Of a stretch of DNA of 64,000 nucleotides, positions 26,601-35,400 are shown piece by piece. This DNA comes from Myxococcota bacterium (GTDB lineage: Bacteria > Myxococcota_C > UBA6777): contig JAKLKB010000004.1 of the NCBI GenBank assembly GCA_023150835.1, positions 93,301 to 157,300 on the forward strand. Direction: 5' to 3'. The stretch's first letter is position 1. Each line of letters starts with the position of its first letter. The translations under genes and the position numbers were made by a program. A model generated the notes under the pieces. It ran no database searches, was not told the DNA's origin, and was given only the letters and a program-made list of their open reading frames with translations.

Positions 26601-27560
26601 AAAACCTGTTGTCGGCCCTTGGCTTCCAGAAAAGCCCGCCATCTGTCCTTGACTGGTCGAAAGAGCTGCCATCTGCCCTTGACTTGCAGAAAGAGCAGCA
26701 CGGCTTGGCACCGTCGAGAGGCGAGCAGAAGTCCCCGCAGCGTGAGAGGCTCCGGCTTTTGTTTGGCGCAACGCCCGTTCTCGGCGATAACGCGTGTCTC
26801 GTTTGATCAAGGTGAAAGCGAAAAGTCCCGAACGAACGGCATCTTCGAGATGCTGTTCTTGTTTGGCGACGTTTGGATCAACCGATCCCTGCATCGCTTC
26901 TGACGGTGCTTCGGGCGACTGTGCGTTCGGCTGTTCGAGCGCTTCCAAAAATTCGGGGGCCAGTTGCTCATCTTCAAGCCCCAGTTCTTTCAACAACGAA
27001 TCGCGATCCATCGATGCCATGATCTCGCGCACAGACAGCTTGTCGCGCACCTGCTCGCTGGCGTGTCGAGTGACGACTTGCCGATTCAACTGAAGGTGCG
27101 GAAAATGCGACTGTTGCAGATCGACACGAAAGGAAGCATCGTCGTCTTCGACATCTTGGCGGCTGATAAAACGCAACCACTCGGCAAATTCTTGAACCTG
27201 TGTCGTTCGATCGTACACCACCGTCTTGACACCACGCGCAACAAAGATCTTGGCGAGTTCTTGTGCAAGCCGAGACTCGGCGACGTTGCGCGGAACAGGC
27301 TCGCCGTTGAATTCGATGTTGTCCGATGCAAAGTTCAAGACCAATTGCCCAAGCGAGTCACACAACGCCCCCATCCCACGCGCAAAACGTTCGACGCTGC
27401 GCTGGATCATCTGGTTTCCGGGCGGGTACATCCGAAACGCATTGATCACGGCGCGCAACAGTCGCACTAGCTCGATAGAGTCCGCAATACGGGGCTTTGC
27501 GAGGTCTTGAAGATGGATGACTTGTGCGTCGACTTGGAGCAGGCCCTGTTGCGTACTCAT
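23622..27560 (-). CDS. Large tail-anchored helical-repeat protein of unknown function
   Basis: A 1312-residue protein, second in an operon with the pseudokinase: its ATG overlaps that gene's TGA in ATGA (27,557-27,560). The N-terminal 150 residues (LLRAVINAFRMYPPGNQMIQRSVERF, then LVLNFASDNIEFNGEPV) resemble the start of myxobacterial HEAT-repeat proteins. A long low-complexity Ser/Gln/Ala region (about 240-560, with repeats like SASQGQMA and GFSGSQG) follows. Then comes a long alpha-helical part (about 680-1180) compatible with HEAT-type repeats. A Pro/Ala linker leads to one C-terminal membrane helix (LGLGAVFLLLIFLVYVYL), so most of the protein faces the cytoplasm. No catalytic motif seen. 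Confidence 0.65.
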   Translation of the reverse strand: MSTQQGLLQVDAQVIHLQDLAKPRIADSIELVRLLRAVINAFRMYPPGNQMIQRSVERFARGMGALCDSLGQLVLNFASDNIEFNGEPVPRNVAESRLAQELAKIFVARGVKTVVYDRTTQVQEFAEWLRFISRQDVEDDDASFRVDLQQSHFPHLQLNRQVVTRHASEQVRDKLSVREIMASMDRDSLLKELGLEDEQLAPEFLEALEQPNAQSPEAPSEAMQGSVDPNVAKQEQHLEDAVRSGLFAFTLIKRDTRYRRERALRQTKAGASHAAGTSARLSTVPSRAALSASQGQMAALSTSQGQMAGFSGSQGPTTGFSGSQGQAPSARPFSSGSGMQAPPKGLEVLEGMPVSEDISLPRSGSRGLLEVLSEGIAGPQNKRTMEKEAAAPAPLQPFFEGSGAPLPWQGEMPAKAGGVLHTQGVTSVPIPLDPSQFLPNELFADIPPAQAESGFAAEESAAADPMLDALSNAMAQRQDLFSAKGPQGIGGVGEPLQLPSLSELLAAAERDTRAAQEQEMSVEAAEALARLLTWQEQLAQALRTAQPQPAQQGQNSRSLDRSGGVPSVVVAPAASDVAARSGSAETADPLQITGHRVDASTHSVEMFDVTRQGEESMSIAGVDVSGSQQDFGGFVDVTASLDHLSASDARSMVESRGATPTGQGLVVEAHASGYAAPLPSFDDIDWNQAANVPLDRWPKSLRIEEIVRSQRFGELMQQPNFPRYVQASLRGLQTYAASQRDPKHLVAPVTQQTIQEDLSRFGEAVGQIQEDALRKQFVLGVLQQIAALDESLIAQYWLQASSSDAFGKAVRRGLLRVLSPDTIQHVQRDLITKIQDSPNRELLESALSLSKDIVDAQLQTTDWRSVRQMVSFLEKIAQENPSRRIQLSLREMLGHLKTRHRMTHILREGMHPHGEEARALLAELAPESLPLCARFLIKSPEGPLREQQAEIFAQVALRADKARVASAFHIIFEYFDHHPPSLEMWQIFCDLARSCAPDILESMILDHLQYEQSPRSFHLWVTQALLHPSPRLQWWLDQCLRQRALAFIPFIEEMVFSAWARTQGFDASGFLRSEIFHANRPAAQRHHAVWMIGCLPPEEGRALFEEALFSPAASMLGEKLRFQLMYTLWQRGHGVWRRTMMQKLLADESPMIRFVAQALLQQHAPQHKPAGGGILPPDEILLAPVEVLSKIPLFQPMPPGAYTQEAQKIAPRSSAQTSPAAAGRPAASAGGRSPVVAGTPPPPSASLASPSRPSAGHPTTPSKTGEKRSLAAEKARNPAASGPEISGGIKALGLGAVFLLLIFLVYVYLSGP

Positions 27561-29644
27561 CGCCCCTCCTTCTTTTGGTGCGACTTGCCTTTCTTGCGGC
27601 GAATTTTGTTCGGACGCTTTCGGCTTTTTGGACGGCGTTTTTTGGCCCGCGAACGGGGAAAAGAAGAACGGCGCTTGAGTCGACGGCGTATCGGCTTTTT
27701 TCGCCTTTTTGCGGACTCAACCGCAGGTTCGTTTGCGTCATTCGTGGAATCACGCTCCCGACTAGGCAAAGCTCGGTTCTCTGTAGGCTCATCGCGTCGG
27801 GCCGGCGCTTCGCCTGGTGGCAAAGGACGAGCTGCCGAAGGTACGATCGCTTTATTCGTCCGCATATCGGGTGGAATCAAACGCCGACGCGGTACAGCAA
27901 CAGATTCATCTGTCGTACCCGAGCGCAGATACCAGCCGATCAAAGCCGTCAGTCCAAGCAACACCACCAAAAGGCCAACGATGGCCCGCCACGCCCTTCT
28001 TTTTGTAGAAGCTCTCTTCTCAGAAATCGCGTTCATCTCGATATCATCGAGATCTTGTGACCTCGGCGAAGCATGATGCAAAGAAGCATCAGGGGGAGAA
28101 AGCTTGCGCCCCTTTTCTTCGGGGCCTTGCTGGATCTGTGCAAGGCCGGGCAGTCGGGCCTCTAATTCGGAAAGAGACAAGATCTCCTTGGCTGCCAACG
28201 CCTGCACACTTTGACTCTTGTTGCCCGCCCCTTTCTCCGCCATCTCTTGCGTTAAAGCGCGGAAACGACCCGTACGCTGTGCCCCTGAAGCCTCGCCTAA
28301 CCGCCCAAGACGCGCCATCGCTTGACGCGCACGCTGCGCATCGGGGATCTGCTCGACCAACCCACGCGACAACGCCGAGGAGCCGCTGCGCTGCATGTGA
28401 AACGACAACAGATCCACCCATGCCCCTTCTTCTCGTAGCTTTTTCTGACTCGCCTCCGAGATCGCCCCCTCCCCAAAAGTCCCCAACGCACCTCGATCGA
28501 TCCAACCATCCAACTGCGCACGCAACGATGCCGGAACATAGGGCAATATCAACTGCCACGCTTCGAGATGATCCGCCATCCCGAACAGTCCCAAACGCCC
28601 GCCCCCCACAGCGTGCGCCCTGTCTGGAGGCAACTCACGCGGGATCTCCACAGGGATCTCCGCAACGATCGGCGGCGTCCACAACGCAACCGCCTCTTGC
28701 CAACGCTCCAACACCTCTTGCATCGACGCGGGCCGATGAATCGGGTCTTTTTGCAACATCTGCTCAACCAATGTTTCCAACGCCTCAGGAAACGAGATCT
28801 GCGGCGCGATCTGCGACAGACGCGGAGGCTTCATCACCTCATGACGCTCACGCCAATCCAAATGCGGCTGCCGCTCCCGCTCTCGTTCCCCCCCCACCAT
28901 CGGCACATCCAAAGGATGTTGGCCTGTCAACATCTCAAACAACAACAGCCCCGATGTGTAGATATCGCTCCGATGATCCGATGGTTCCGCACCACGCACT
29001 TGCTCTGGAGACCGATACTTCAAGCCAAACGAACCGCTACAACAAGCGATCATCTCCGCCGTCTCACGCCCAATCCAACGCGGCACACCAAACCAACCCA
29101 CCCGCACCTCAGACCAACCCCGACCCGACGGCCACCACAGCGCAGACGGACTCAAATAACCATGCGCAAGCCCCTTGCGATGCGAAAAATGCAACGCCTC
29201 ACAAAAAGACGGCCACAGCTTCACGATCTGCTCCCGCGACAAGGCCCCCCAACTCCCCATCATCGACCGCAAACTATGCCCCAAACAAGCCTCAGACACC
29301 ACAAAACTACCCAACCCCTCTTCTTTTCCAACATGCAGCAGCGACAAGATGTGCGGATGTTGCAACGTCGCAGCAACCCGAATCTCTCGCTCGAAACGCT
29401 CTTCCACTTCGCTGTCGGTACTGACTTGATAAGGATACAAACGCACCCACACGCGCTGATGACGCGCACGATCCACCGCCCCATACACCAACCCCAACGC
29501 CTCTTCAGCGATCCACTTCTCTAAATAAAATCGCCCCTCCAACAACCGCCCCGCATGGACGCCACGTTGGGCCTCGTCTTCTCCGACGGCCCGCCCTTCC
29601 CGTCCTTTCTCCTGAGAAAAAGAACCCTGTTGCAATACACTCAT
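27557..29644 (-). CDS. Membrane-anchored Ser/Thr pseudokinase
   Basis: A 695-residue protein with an STPK fold but lost catalytic residues. The VAIK lysine strand reads VWVRLYPY, the HRD loop reads LAHGYLSPSALWW (HGY in place of HRD, no KxxN), and DFG reads WFG. Structural motifs survive: QHPHILSLLHVG, KYRSPEQVRG (APE region), SDIYTSGLLLFEMLTGQHP and DPIHRPASMQEVL. A middle helical region follows, then one membrane helix (AIVGLLVVLLGLTALIGWYL), an extracellular linker and a very basic tail (repeated KKR/RKR). It probably acts as a binding scaffold. Start uncertain: ATG 29,644 is chosen; ATG 29,704 and TTG 29,791 are open alternatives. Translation is coupled to the following large gene. Confidence 0.75.
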   Translation of the reverse strand: MSVLQQGSFSQEKGREGRAVGEDEAQRGVHAGRLLEGRFYLEKWIAEEALGLVYGAVDRARHQRVWVRLYPYQVSTDSEVEERFEREIRVAATLQHPHILSLLHVGKEEGLGSFVVSEACLGHSLRSMMGSWGALSREQIVKLWPSFCEALHFSHRKGLAHGYLSPSALWWPSGRGWSEVRVGWFGVPRWIGRETAEMIACCSGSFGLKYRSPEQVRGAEPSDHRSDIYTSGLLLFEMLTGQHPLDVPMVGGERERERQPHLDWRERHEVMKPPRLSQIAPQISFPEALETLVEQMLQKDPIHRPASMQEVLERWQEAVALWTPPIVAEIPVEIPRELPPDRAHAVGGGRLGLFGMADHLEAWQLILPYVPASLRAQLDGWIDRGALGTFGEGAISEASQKKLREEGAWVDLLSFHMQRSGSSALSRGLVEQIPDAQRARQAMARLGRLGEASGAQRTGRFRALTQEMAEKGAGNKSQSVQALAAKEILSLSELEARLPGLAQIQQGPEEKGRKLSPPDASLHHASPRSQDLDDIEMNAISEKRASTKRRAWRAIVGLLVVLLGLTALIGWYLRSGTTDESVAVPRRRLIPPDMRTNKAIVPSAARPLPPGEAPARRDEPTENRALPSRERDSTNDANEPAVESAKRRKKPIRRRLKRRSSFPRSRAKKRRPKSRKRPNKIRRKKGKSHQKKEGR

Positions 29645-29885
29645 ACCGAACGTCCCGTGAAGGTGGGCCACTTCGCCTTCTCTCTCTCGTATGCCCCAAC
29701 GCATCGAAACGTAGCCCTTGCTTCGCTGCGGCGCGGCATCCTCTCCGCATCCAGATCTTCCAAGCAAACCACAGGTCAACCACCAAAGCAAGGTTTCCTT
29801 TCTCTCCCCCTTGTCACGCTATCCCCTCCCGCACTAGCATCACTCTCTCTTGCGTTATTTCACCTTCCACCTTGTGAGCGACACC

Positions 29886-31079
29886 ATGCCATCTTCCGAT
29901 CTCGAAGCACTTCCTGCCTCTCTCTCCGAAGCCATCCATGCCGTCGCCAAAGACCCCGCTTCTCTCGATGAACGCACGGCCCTCGCCGCCCTCCTCCAAT
30001 CCAAGGCCCACCCCCAAGCCAACGCGGCTTGGGAAGCCGTCGCTTTTCTTGCCGCTGCTCGCGGCGAGTTCTTCCACAGCCTTTTGCTCACCCGCCTACA
30101 CCTCGACGACGAACAGCAGCGCCGCGTCCTTCAAACCATCCTCCCTTACTTTCTCGCCCCCCCTTCCGACAACACCGCCCCTTGGAATCCTCAACTCCCC
30201 CCCCTCTCTCTCCAGATCCCTCCCTCTCCCTCCGCTCAACTCGCTCTCGCCTTTCAACTGATCCGCGACCTCAAAGGCGTCAAACTCACCGCAGCCCTCC
30301 CCAAACCTGCCTTGGCGATCTTTAGCGACCTCCCCGAAAAACTCCTGCTCCATCTCCTCCGAAAAATGGAAGCCGTCCCTCTCCTCGAAGGCGATCACCT
30401 CCTTCAACAGGGCCAAAATGAACAAGCCTGCTACCTCCTCACTCACGGACGGGTTCGCCTCTTTCAGCGCCGAAACAACGGCCAAGAGATCCCTCTCTCT
30501 CGCCTCCGCGCACCCGCCTTACTCGGAGCCGCCTCTCTGCTCACCACTTCTCCCCACCGTATCACTCTCTCCGCCGACGAACCCTCGATCGCATGGCGCA
30601 TCGACCTCGCTCTGTTCACCTCCCTCGCACAACGACACCAAGTCCTCGTTCATAAACTTCGCAGCTTTGTCCGCGAATATCTCCAAACACTTCTTCTTCG
30701 CTTTTACCCACAACTCATGTCTTTGTCTGAACCCGAACGAGATCTGTTATTACAAACCTTTTTGCTTCAATCCATCGAACCCAACGGAACCATCCTCCAA
30801 CAAGGAGCCCCCTCTCCCGGCCTCTTTATCCCCGCCTACGGCGAAGCTCTGGTCTTTACCTCCCAAGGCGGGGCCATGCAAGTCTGGGTGGCCGAACTCC
30901 CCGAAGGCGATATCTGCGGCGCACGCGCCTTTTGGCAACAAACCCCCTCCCCCTACACCATCCTCATGCCCGAAGGTGGCTTTGTCTTTCACCTCGGCTC
31001 CCGCGAACTTCAACTCCTCCAACAACAAGCCCCCAACCTCTTCCACAAACTCTCCGAACTCCGACAACTCCCCTACTGA
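29886..31079 (+). CDS. Protein with two cyclic-nucleotide-binding-like domains
   Basis: A 397-residue cytoplasmic protein. Residues 1-140 are helical. Residues about 150-275 form a cNMP-binding/CRP-like beta roll (LLRKMEAVPLLEGDHLLQQGQNEQACYLL then THGRVRLFQ). Residues about 290-395 form a second one (FLLQSIEPNGTILQQGAPSPGLF, ELPEGDICGARAFW). No helix-turn-helix follows, so it is not a simple CRP regulator. It is divergent from the pseudokinase gene, so the two may belong to one signalling unit. The 3' end (last 23 bp with the stop codon) is repeated at 31,180-31,202. Confidence 0.7.
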   Translation: MPSSDLEALPASLSEAIHAVAKDPASLDERTALAALLQSKAHPQANAAWEAVAFLAAARGEFFHSLLLTRLHLDDEQQRRVLQTILPYFLAPPSDNTAPWNPQLPPLSLQIPPSPSAQLALAFQLIRDLKGVKLTAALPKPALAIFSDLPEKLLLHLLRKMEAVPLLEGDHLLQQGQNEQACYLLTHGRVRLFQRRNNGQEIPLSRLRAPALLGAASLLTTSPHRITLSADEPSIAWRIDLALFTSLAQRHQVLVHKLRSFVREYLQTLLLRFYPQLMSLSEPERDLLLQTFLLQSIEPNGTILQQGAPSPGLFIPAYGEALVFTSQGGAMQVWVAELPEGDICGARAFWQQTPSPYTILMPEGGFVFHLGSRELQLLQQQAPNLFHKLSELRQLPY

Positions 31080-31202
31080 GAGGACTTACGCAGTTCGATA
31101 CGAAAAAGGCCCATGTTCGGGCGCGGGCGGTTCGCGAACCGCCCCTACAACGGGTTGATTCTTCACGCTTTCCCTTTTCAACTCCGACAACTCCCCTACT
31201 GA
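31057..31202. repeat. 23-bp direct duplication of a gene end flanking a family B-like fragment
   Basis: The last 23 bp of the preceding gene (AACTCCGACAACTCCCC plus TACTGA) at 31,057-31,079 recur exactly at 31,180-31,202. Between them lies AGGACTTACGCAGTTCG, the left end of family B, followed by a different interior with GGGCGGTTCGCGAACCGCCC, a perfect 8-bp-arm hairpin. Confidence 0.8.
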
Positions 31203-31315
31203 TACGGGATCCGAAAGATCTGCGATCGTCGGATCGTGCGTAAACGCCCTGCTATCGGGCAGCCACTTGTGGCTGCACCTACCTCTTTACGATCACACAA
31301 CGGGCGGATTTTGTA
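31202..31315 (-). repeat. Family A element (copy A5), diverged
   Basis: ATACGGGATCCG to CGGATTTTGTA with GGGCAGCCACTTGTGGCTGC in the middle. It lies between convergent genes. Confidence 0.75.
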
Positions 31316-31340
31316 GAACGCACCCTACACCTCCAAAGCT

Positions 31341-32285
31341 TCAGTCCGATGTATCCTGCTCCTGCAATGAAGTATCCGAATCTCCCGTCTCTTCGGACTT
31401 TAACAAACGGTGCAGACTCAGATCCAAGCGGCTGCGGATCATCTCCATCAAGCTGTCGAATTCTTCTTGCGGCAGTTTTAGCCGCGCCAACAGCGCATCG
31501 CGTGTGCGTGCAAGCAAGACCTCTCGCGCACGAGCGATCCGACGTGCAGCTGTCGCCCGATGGATGTGATAGATCGCCCCGATCTGATCGATCGAAAGAC
31601 CTGCGATCAGGTTTTGCCGCAGCAGATTCCGCTCGCCGCTGCTCAACGATCGCATCGCCTCCTCGAAAGCTTCTTTGAACTGGTTTCGATACTCACGCTT
31701 CAAAAAGTCCAACTCGACATCGGTTTGCAGGTCAGGAGCGTTCATCAACCGATCATCGTCCGCCCCATGCTCGCGTTTTTGCTGCGCACCGCTACGCACA
31801 CAATCCAAAAAAGTCCGCGTGGCGGTCACCCGCAACCAACTGTGAAACGGCCCTTGTCCCGCATAATGCCGAATCCGCGCATCTCGCTGCGGTGTATCCA
31901 CAAATAACTTTTCGCGCAAGATCTGGAGCAGATCTTCTTCGGGATGTGCTTGACTCGCAAAACGCCTTGCGATCTGACGCACCATCGAAGCGTGTTGGCG
32001 CTCCAACATCTCGATGGCTTCGGCGTCTTGTTGGGTACAAGCAAAGGCAAGATACAGATCCGAAGCATACAACCGAGAAAACCACGCATCCAAGGGCATA
32101 TTCGACGCATGGCTCACATAACTCTGCGCCAAATGCCTCACAAACGCCGAAGAATCCATAAGGATCGTTGGCCAACATTGCTGCGCTTGCTGCATATGCC
32201 CTTGCAGGCGCGCTTCGAGATCAAAGATGGCTTGGGCTTGCTTGCCTAAGGTAGGACCGAGAGCTTGCACAAAGATTTCTTGCAT
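31341..32285 (-). CDS. Sigma-70 family RNA polymerase sigma factor
   Basis: A 314-residue sigma factor, longer than a plain ECF sigma because of a helical N-terminal region (about 1-110). Region 2 reads EEDLLQILREKLFV, RIRHYAGQGPFHSWLRVTATRTFLDCVR (DNA-melting and -10 contact). Region 4 reads LSSGERNLLRQNLIAGLSIDQIGAIY then HIHRATAARRIARARE (-35 helix-turn-helix). CGGAG precedes the ATG at 32,285; a GTG at 32,324 is open in frame. It is divergent from a Ser/Thr kinase that carries a zinc-finger anti-sigma-like segment. Such sigma/kinase pairs are common in Myxococcota and Planctomycetes, and the kinase may control this sigma. Confidence 0.85.
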   Translation of the reverse strand: MQEIFVQALGPTLGKQAQAIFDLEARLQGHMQQAQQCWPTILMDSSAFVRHLAQSYVSHASNMPLDAWFSRLYASDLYLAFACTQQDAEAIEMLERQHASMVRQIARRFASQAHPEEDLLQILREKLFVDTPQRDARIRHYAGQGPFHSWLRVTATRTFLDCVRSGAQQKREHGADDDRLMNAPDLQTDVELDFLKREYRNQFKEAFEEAMRSLSSGERNLLRQNLIAGLSIDQIGAIYHIHRATAARRIARAREVLLARTRDALLARLKLPQEEFDSLMEMIRSRLDLSLHRLLKSEETGDSDTSLQEQDTSD

Positions 32286-32336
32286 CCAATACTCCGAGAG
32301 ATCCGCGCAATACAAAACAACCACACCAAAACAGTC

Positions 32337-32450
32337 ATACGCGATCCGAGTGATGTGTACACAAAGGAGAGTACCTAGACGCCCGATTATAGGGCATCCC
32401 CCTGTGGCTACCCCTGCCTTTCACGATCGCACAACGGGCGGATCTCGTAT
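32337..32450 (-). repeat. Family A element (copy A6) in the sigma/kinase divergent region
   Basis: ATACGCGATCCGAG to GGGCGGATCTCGTAT, with CCTAGACGCCCGATTATAGG and ACGATCGCACAACGGGCGG. The element takes up a third of the only promoter region for two divergent regulatory genes. Confidence 0.8.
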
Positions 32451-32629
32451 CACTCGCCAAACGCCGGGCACAGCGTTGCAAAAAAAACAGTCGCTCACGA
32501 AAGATGCGCCAGACGTCGTGTTGCGTTAAGATACCCCAGACCTTGCAGAAGCGAAAGATCGCAGCGCCAAACTCCACACCCTCGACGCTCGAAACGCTCG
32601 TTTCGCAAGATCCACACACGGAGGTCTGT

Positions 32630-34222
32630 ATGCCCGCACCAAAAAAGCCTTCGCTCCGACCTCTCGGACTCGAAAGCACAAACGAAGCCACGACCACACC
32701 ACAAGATCCACCCGCAACGCTCGAAACCACCGCATGGGGTGACTCGACCATGCGCGACGGCGAAACCGCCTCTGTCTTGCCCCCTCGCCAACAAGATCCA
32801 GACCTCACCTCACGAGATGCAGAATCCTCTGCTTCCCTTTGGACCGCAGCCTTGGGCGAACAAACCCTCCGCGAACAAGAAGAAACTTCCCGATCCTCTC
32901 GCCTCAAACGCAACGCAACCGACGCCTTGGGCGAACAAACCCTCCGCGAACAAGAAGAAACCCCATCCTCCCTGCTCTCTTTCTTCGATGCTGTGCCAAG
33001 ATCAGATTTAGCTCATATCTCTCCTTCCTTTAATTCTTTTTTTGATTCTTCTCCTATCCTTCAAATAATACAAGAAAAAAATACGAAATGCTCTTTTACA
33101 GATTGCCCAGACGAAAATCAATTCGTCGCGCTACTCCAAGGACAACTCAGCCCCCAAGAAGTCCAACACCTTGAAGAAGTGATGGATCGTTGCGTCTACT
33201 GCTCCGAACTGATGATCGAGATCGCACACACTCTGCAACCCCAAGAACCCCCTCCCGCACCTGAGCAACGCCCCCGCCAAATCGGGCGCTATCAACTCGA
33301 AAGGCTGCTTGGGGCGGGTGGGATGGGCGTTGTCTATGCCGCACAAGATCAAGAACTCCGACGCAAAGTCGCGATCAAACTCTTGCGCCCCGACGTCACC
33401 GATCCCGAACTACGCGAAGCCCACAAAGCAAGAATGATCCAAGAAGCCCGCCTATTGGCCTCTCTCTCTCACCCCCACATCCTCACCATCTACGAAGTCG
33501 GCACATGGAACGCACAGATCTTTCTCGCGATCCAATACGTCGATGGCGTCAACCTCCGCCAATGGCTCGACGACCACAATCCACCTTGGCACGAAGTCTT
33601 ACGTATGTTTTACGCCGTCGGCGAAGCCTTGATCGCCGCCCACGCCGCCGATATCATCCACCGTGATATCAAACCCGACAACATCCTCGTGTCTCGCAAC
33701 GGTAGCCTCTTCTTAACCGACTTCGGCCTCGCCCGTGTCTCCCAAACTACCCACCACTCGATCAGCGCTCTCCTCACCAAGTACCCCAACCTCGAAGAAC
33801 ACCGACTGACCGCTGTCGGAGACATCCTCGGTACTCCTGCTTATATGTCTCCCGAACATTTTCGTGGGCGCGGTGTAAGCAAACGCTCTGATCAATTTTC
33901 TTTTTGTGTCGCGCTCTACGAGGCATTGTACGGGATGCTTCCTTTTGGCGGTCACAACGTCCAGCAGATCATGGAAGCTGCCGAATCAGGCCGCCTCGAT
34001 ACACCTCGCCACTCCAGCGTCCCCCAAGCGATCTTTCGCGTCTTGCGCCGTGGACTACACCCCCTCCCTCGTGAACGTTTCGGCTCCATGCAAGAGCTAC
34101 TCGACGCCCTCCGCCAAGCCCAACATTCCACGCAGCAGCGCCGAAAGCTCCTTCCCATCGCCCTCATCGCGATCGTCTCCTTGCTCCTCTCCGCTGCTTT
34201 GTTTGCCTTCTTTCAGATCTGA
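32630..34222 (+). CDS. Transmembrane Ser/Thr protein kinase with zinc-finger-like N-terminal segment
   Basis: A 530-residue kinase. GGAGGT lies 4 nt before the ATG. The first 150 residues are low complexity with a duplicated ALGEQTLREQEET segment (copies 75 bp apart). Residues about 155-200 (CPDENQFVALLQGQLSPQE, then CVYC) resemble the anti-sigma zinc finger (zf-HC2) that precedes many such kinases, with the usual His not obvious. The catalytic domain is complete: GAGGMGVVY, VAIKLL (K250), HRDIKPDN (D346), TDFGLA (D364) and TPAYMSPEHF. One membrane helix ends the protein (LLPIALIAIVSLLLSAALFAFF) with almost nothing outside. It is divergent from the sigma factor gene. Its 3' end overlaps the convergent gene by 10 bp. 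Confidence 0.9.
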   Translation: MPAPKKPSLRPLGLESTNEATTTPQDPPATLETTAWGDSTMRDGETASVLPPRQQDPDLTSRDAESSASLWTAALGEQTLREQEETSRSSRLKRNATDALGEQTLREQEETPSSLLSFFDAVPRSDLAHISPSFNSFFDSSPILQIIQEKNTKCSFTDCPDENQFVALLQGQLSPQEVQHLEEVMDRCVYCSELMIEIAHTLQPQEPPPAPEQRPRQIGRYQLERLLGAGGMGVVYAAQDQELRRKVAIKLLRPDVTDPELREAHKARMIQEARLLASLSHPHILTIYEVGTWNAQIFLAIQYVDGVNLRQWLDDHNPPWHEVLRMFYAVGEALIAAHAADIIHRDIKPDNILVSRNGSLFLTDFGLARVSQTTHHSISALLTKYPNLEEHRLTAVGDILGTPAYMSPEHFRGRGVSKRSDQFSFCVALYEALYGMLPFGGHNVQQIMEAAESGRLDTPRHSSVPQAIFRVLRRGLHPLPRERFGSMQELLDALRQAQHSTQQRRKLLPIALIAIVSLLLSAALFAFFQI

Positions 34223-35400
34223 GTTCTTGTCTCGCCCCCCTTGCCGCTCTCTTGCGCCCCGCTCTCCCGCCAGATCCGCACGTCCTCAAACCCTGTCACC
34301 CACCACAACGGTTCTTCTCCGCCCATCGCTTGCGCACTCCCCTCGCGGATCGCTTGCGCACGCGCCGCGCACCACCGCCGATAATGCGCTCGCTGCTCTT
34401 CCCGTTCTGTGGCCTCCAGCGCATACGCAAAACGCAGGCTCACTCCACCCCCACGATGCTCGTCCGCACGACTCCGATACAACACCCGATCCAACGCCGC
34501 TCCCGCCCCCAGATGCAAGCGCAAGATCGCCAACGCTGGCGTACCATCCTCCCGACTGACCGAATGGATCACATACGGGATCATCCCCACAAAACTGGGC
34601 TCGGCCCATGAAAGCGCCGCTCCCGAAGCCCCTCCTTCCCAAAAGCTTTGTGCCTGCTCCACCAACCAAGGCAGCCCCTCCGCCGGTGACAACGTAAACA
34701 CCCTTGCCTCCGAAGAAAGCGCCTGTACCCATGACAACGCCGCTCCCACCAACTGCCGCCCAAGATCCATCCCTCGCGCTGCCTCGCTCACCGTCGCCGC
34801 GATCAGATGCCAAGCCCCGCCCATCGGGCGCGACGACCCCCGCCAATCCCCTCCCTCACAAGATTCCAACAAGTCATCAAAACGCTCCACAGGACGCGCT
34901 GACCACACACCCACGATCGCTCCCAACCATCCCAAATCCCCAACAGTCCGCTCTTTCAGCTCCTTCATCTTTCGCCCACCACCCGACGCCTCCTCTGCAA
35001 CAGCGCCTTCCTCTGCCTCCATCGCTTCCTCTGCAACAGCGCCTTCCTCTGCAACAGCGCCTTCCTCTGCAACAGCGCCTTCCTCCACCTCCGCTTGCGC
35101 CTTCTCTTCGCGTGCCACCAACAAAAACACCGGCCATCCGCCATCCGTTCGCAACAACGAAAACCACCGCGTCACCCCTGCCTCTGCCCAACTGCGATGA
35201 AGCTGCACAAAAGCCCGTCGCTCCGCCCCCTCTGTGTCCATCCTCTCCAACGGAACCTCCGCGATCTGAAGATTCGCCCCTATATTCCTTGCCGAAGCAT
35301 CACGCTGCCTCTGACCGCTTCCTACGGGGCTTTGCACCACATCGACAAAAGCGGGGGTATGTACCTTTTCTGTAGAAGTTGGTTTTGGAATCTTTCGCAT
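34213..35400 (-). CDS. Uncharacterised protein, possibly GNAT-like
   Basis: A 395-residue protein. GGGAGG precedes the ATG at 35,400. Residues about 110-150 are a tandem EEGAVA repeat (18-bp DNA unit, four copies). The segment GGAWHLIAATVSEAARGMDLGRQLVGAALSW (written here only by its positions about 205-235) recalls the GNAT acetyl-CoA loop (RxxGxG/A). LRFAYALEATEREEQRAHYRRW near the C-terminus is helical. No firm family assignment. A stand-alone acetyltransferase-like fold is a weak guess. Confidence 0.5.
   Translation of the reverse strand: MRKIPKPTSTEKVHTPAFVDVVQSPVGSGQRQRDASARNIGANLQIAEVPLERMDTEGAERRAFVQLHRSWAEAGVTRWFSLLRTDGGWPVFLLVAREEKAQAEVEEGAVAEEGAVAEEGAVAEEAMEAEEGAVAEEASGGGRKMKELKERTVGDLGWLGAIVGVWSARPVERFDDLLESCEGGDWRGSSRPMGGAWHLIAATVSEAARGMDLGRQLVGAALSWVQALSSEARVFTLSPAEGLPWLVEQAQSFWEGGASGAALSWAEPSFVGMIPYVIHSVSREDGTPALAILRLHLGAGAALDRVLYRSRADEHRGGGVSLRFAYALEATEREEQRAHYRRWCAARAQAIREGSAQAMGGEEPLWWVTGFEDVRIWRESGAQESGKGGETRTQI

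Noticed and set aside
28057..29524. Long plus-strand frames opposite the pseudokinase
   Set aside because: Pro/Thr/His-rich shadows. The minus-strand frame has the kinase motifs and operon overlap.
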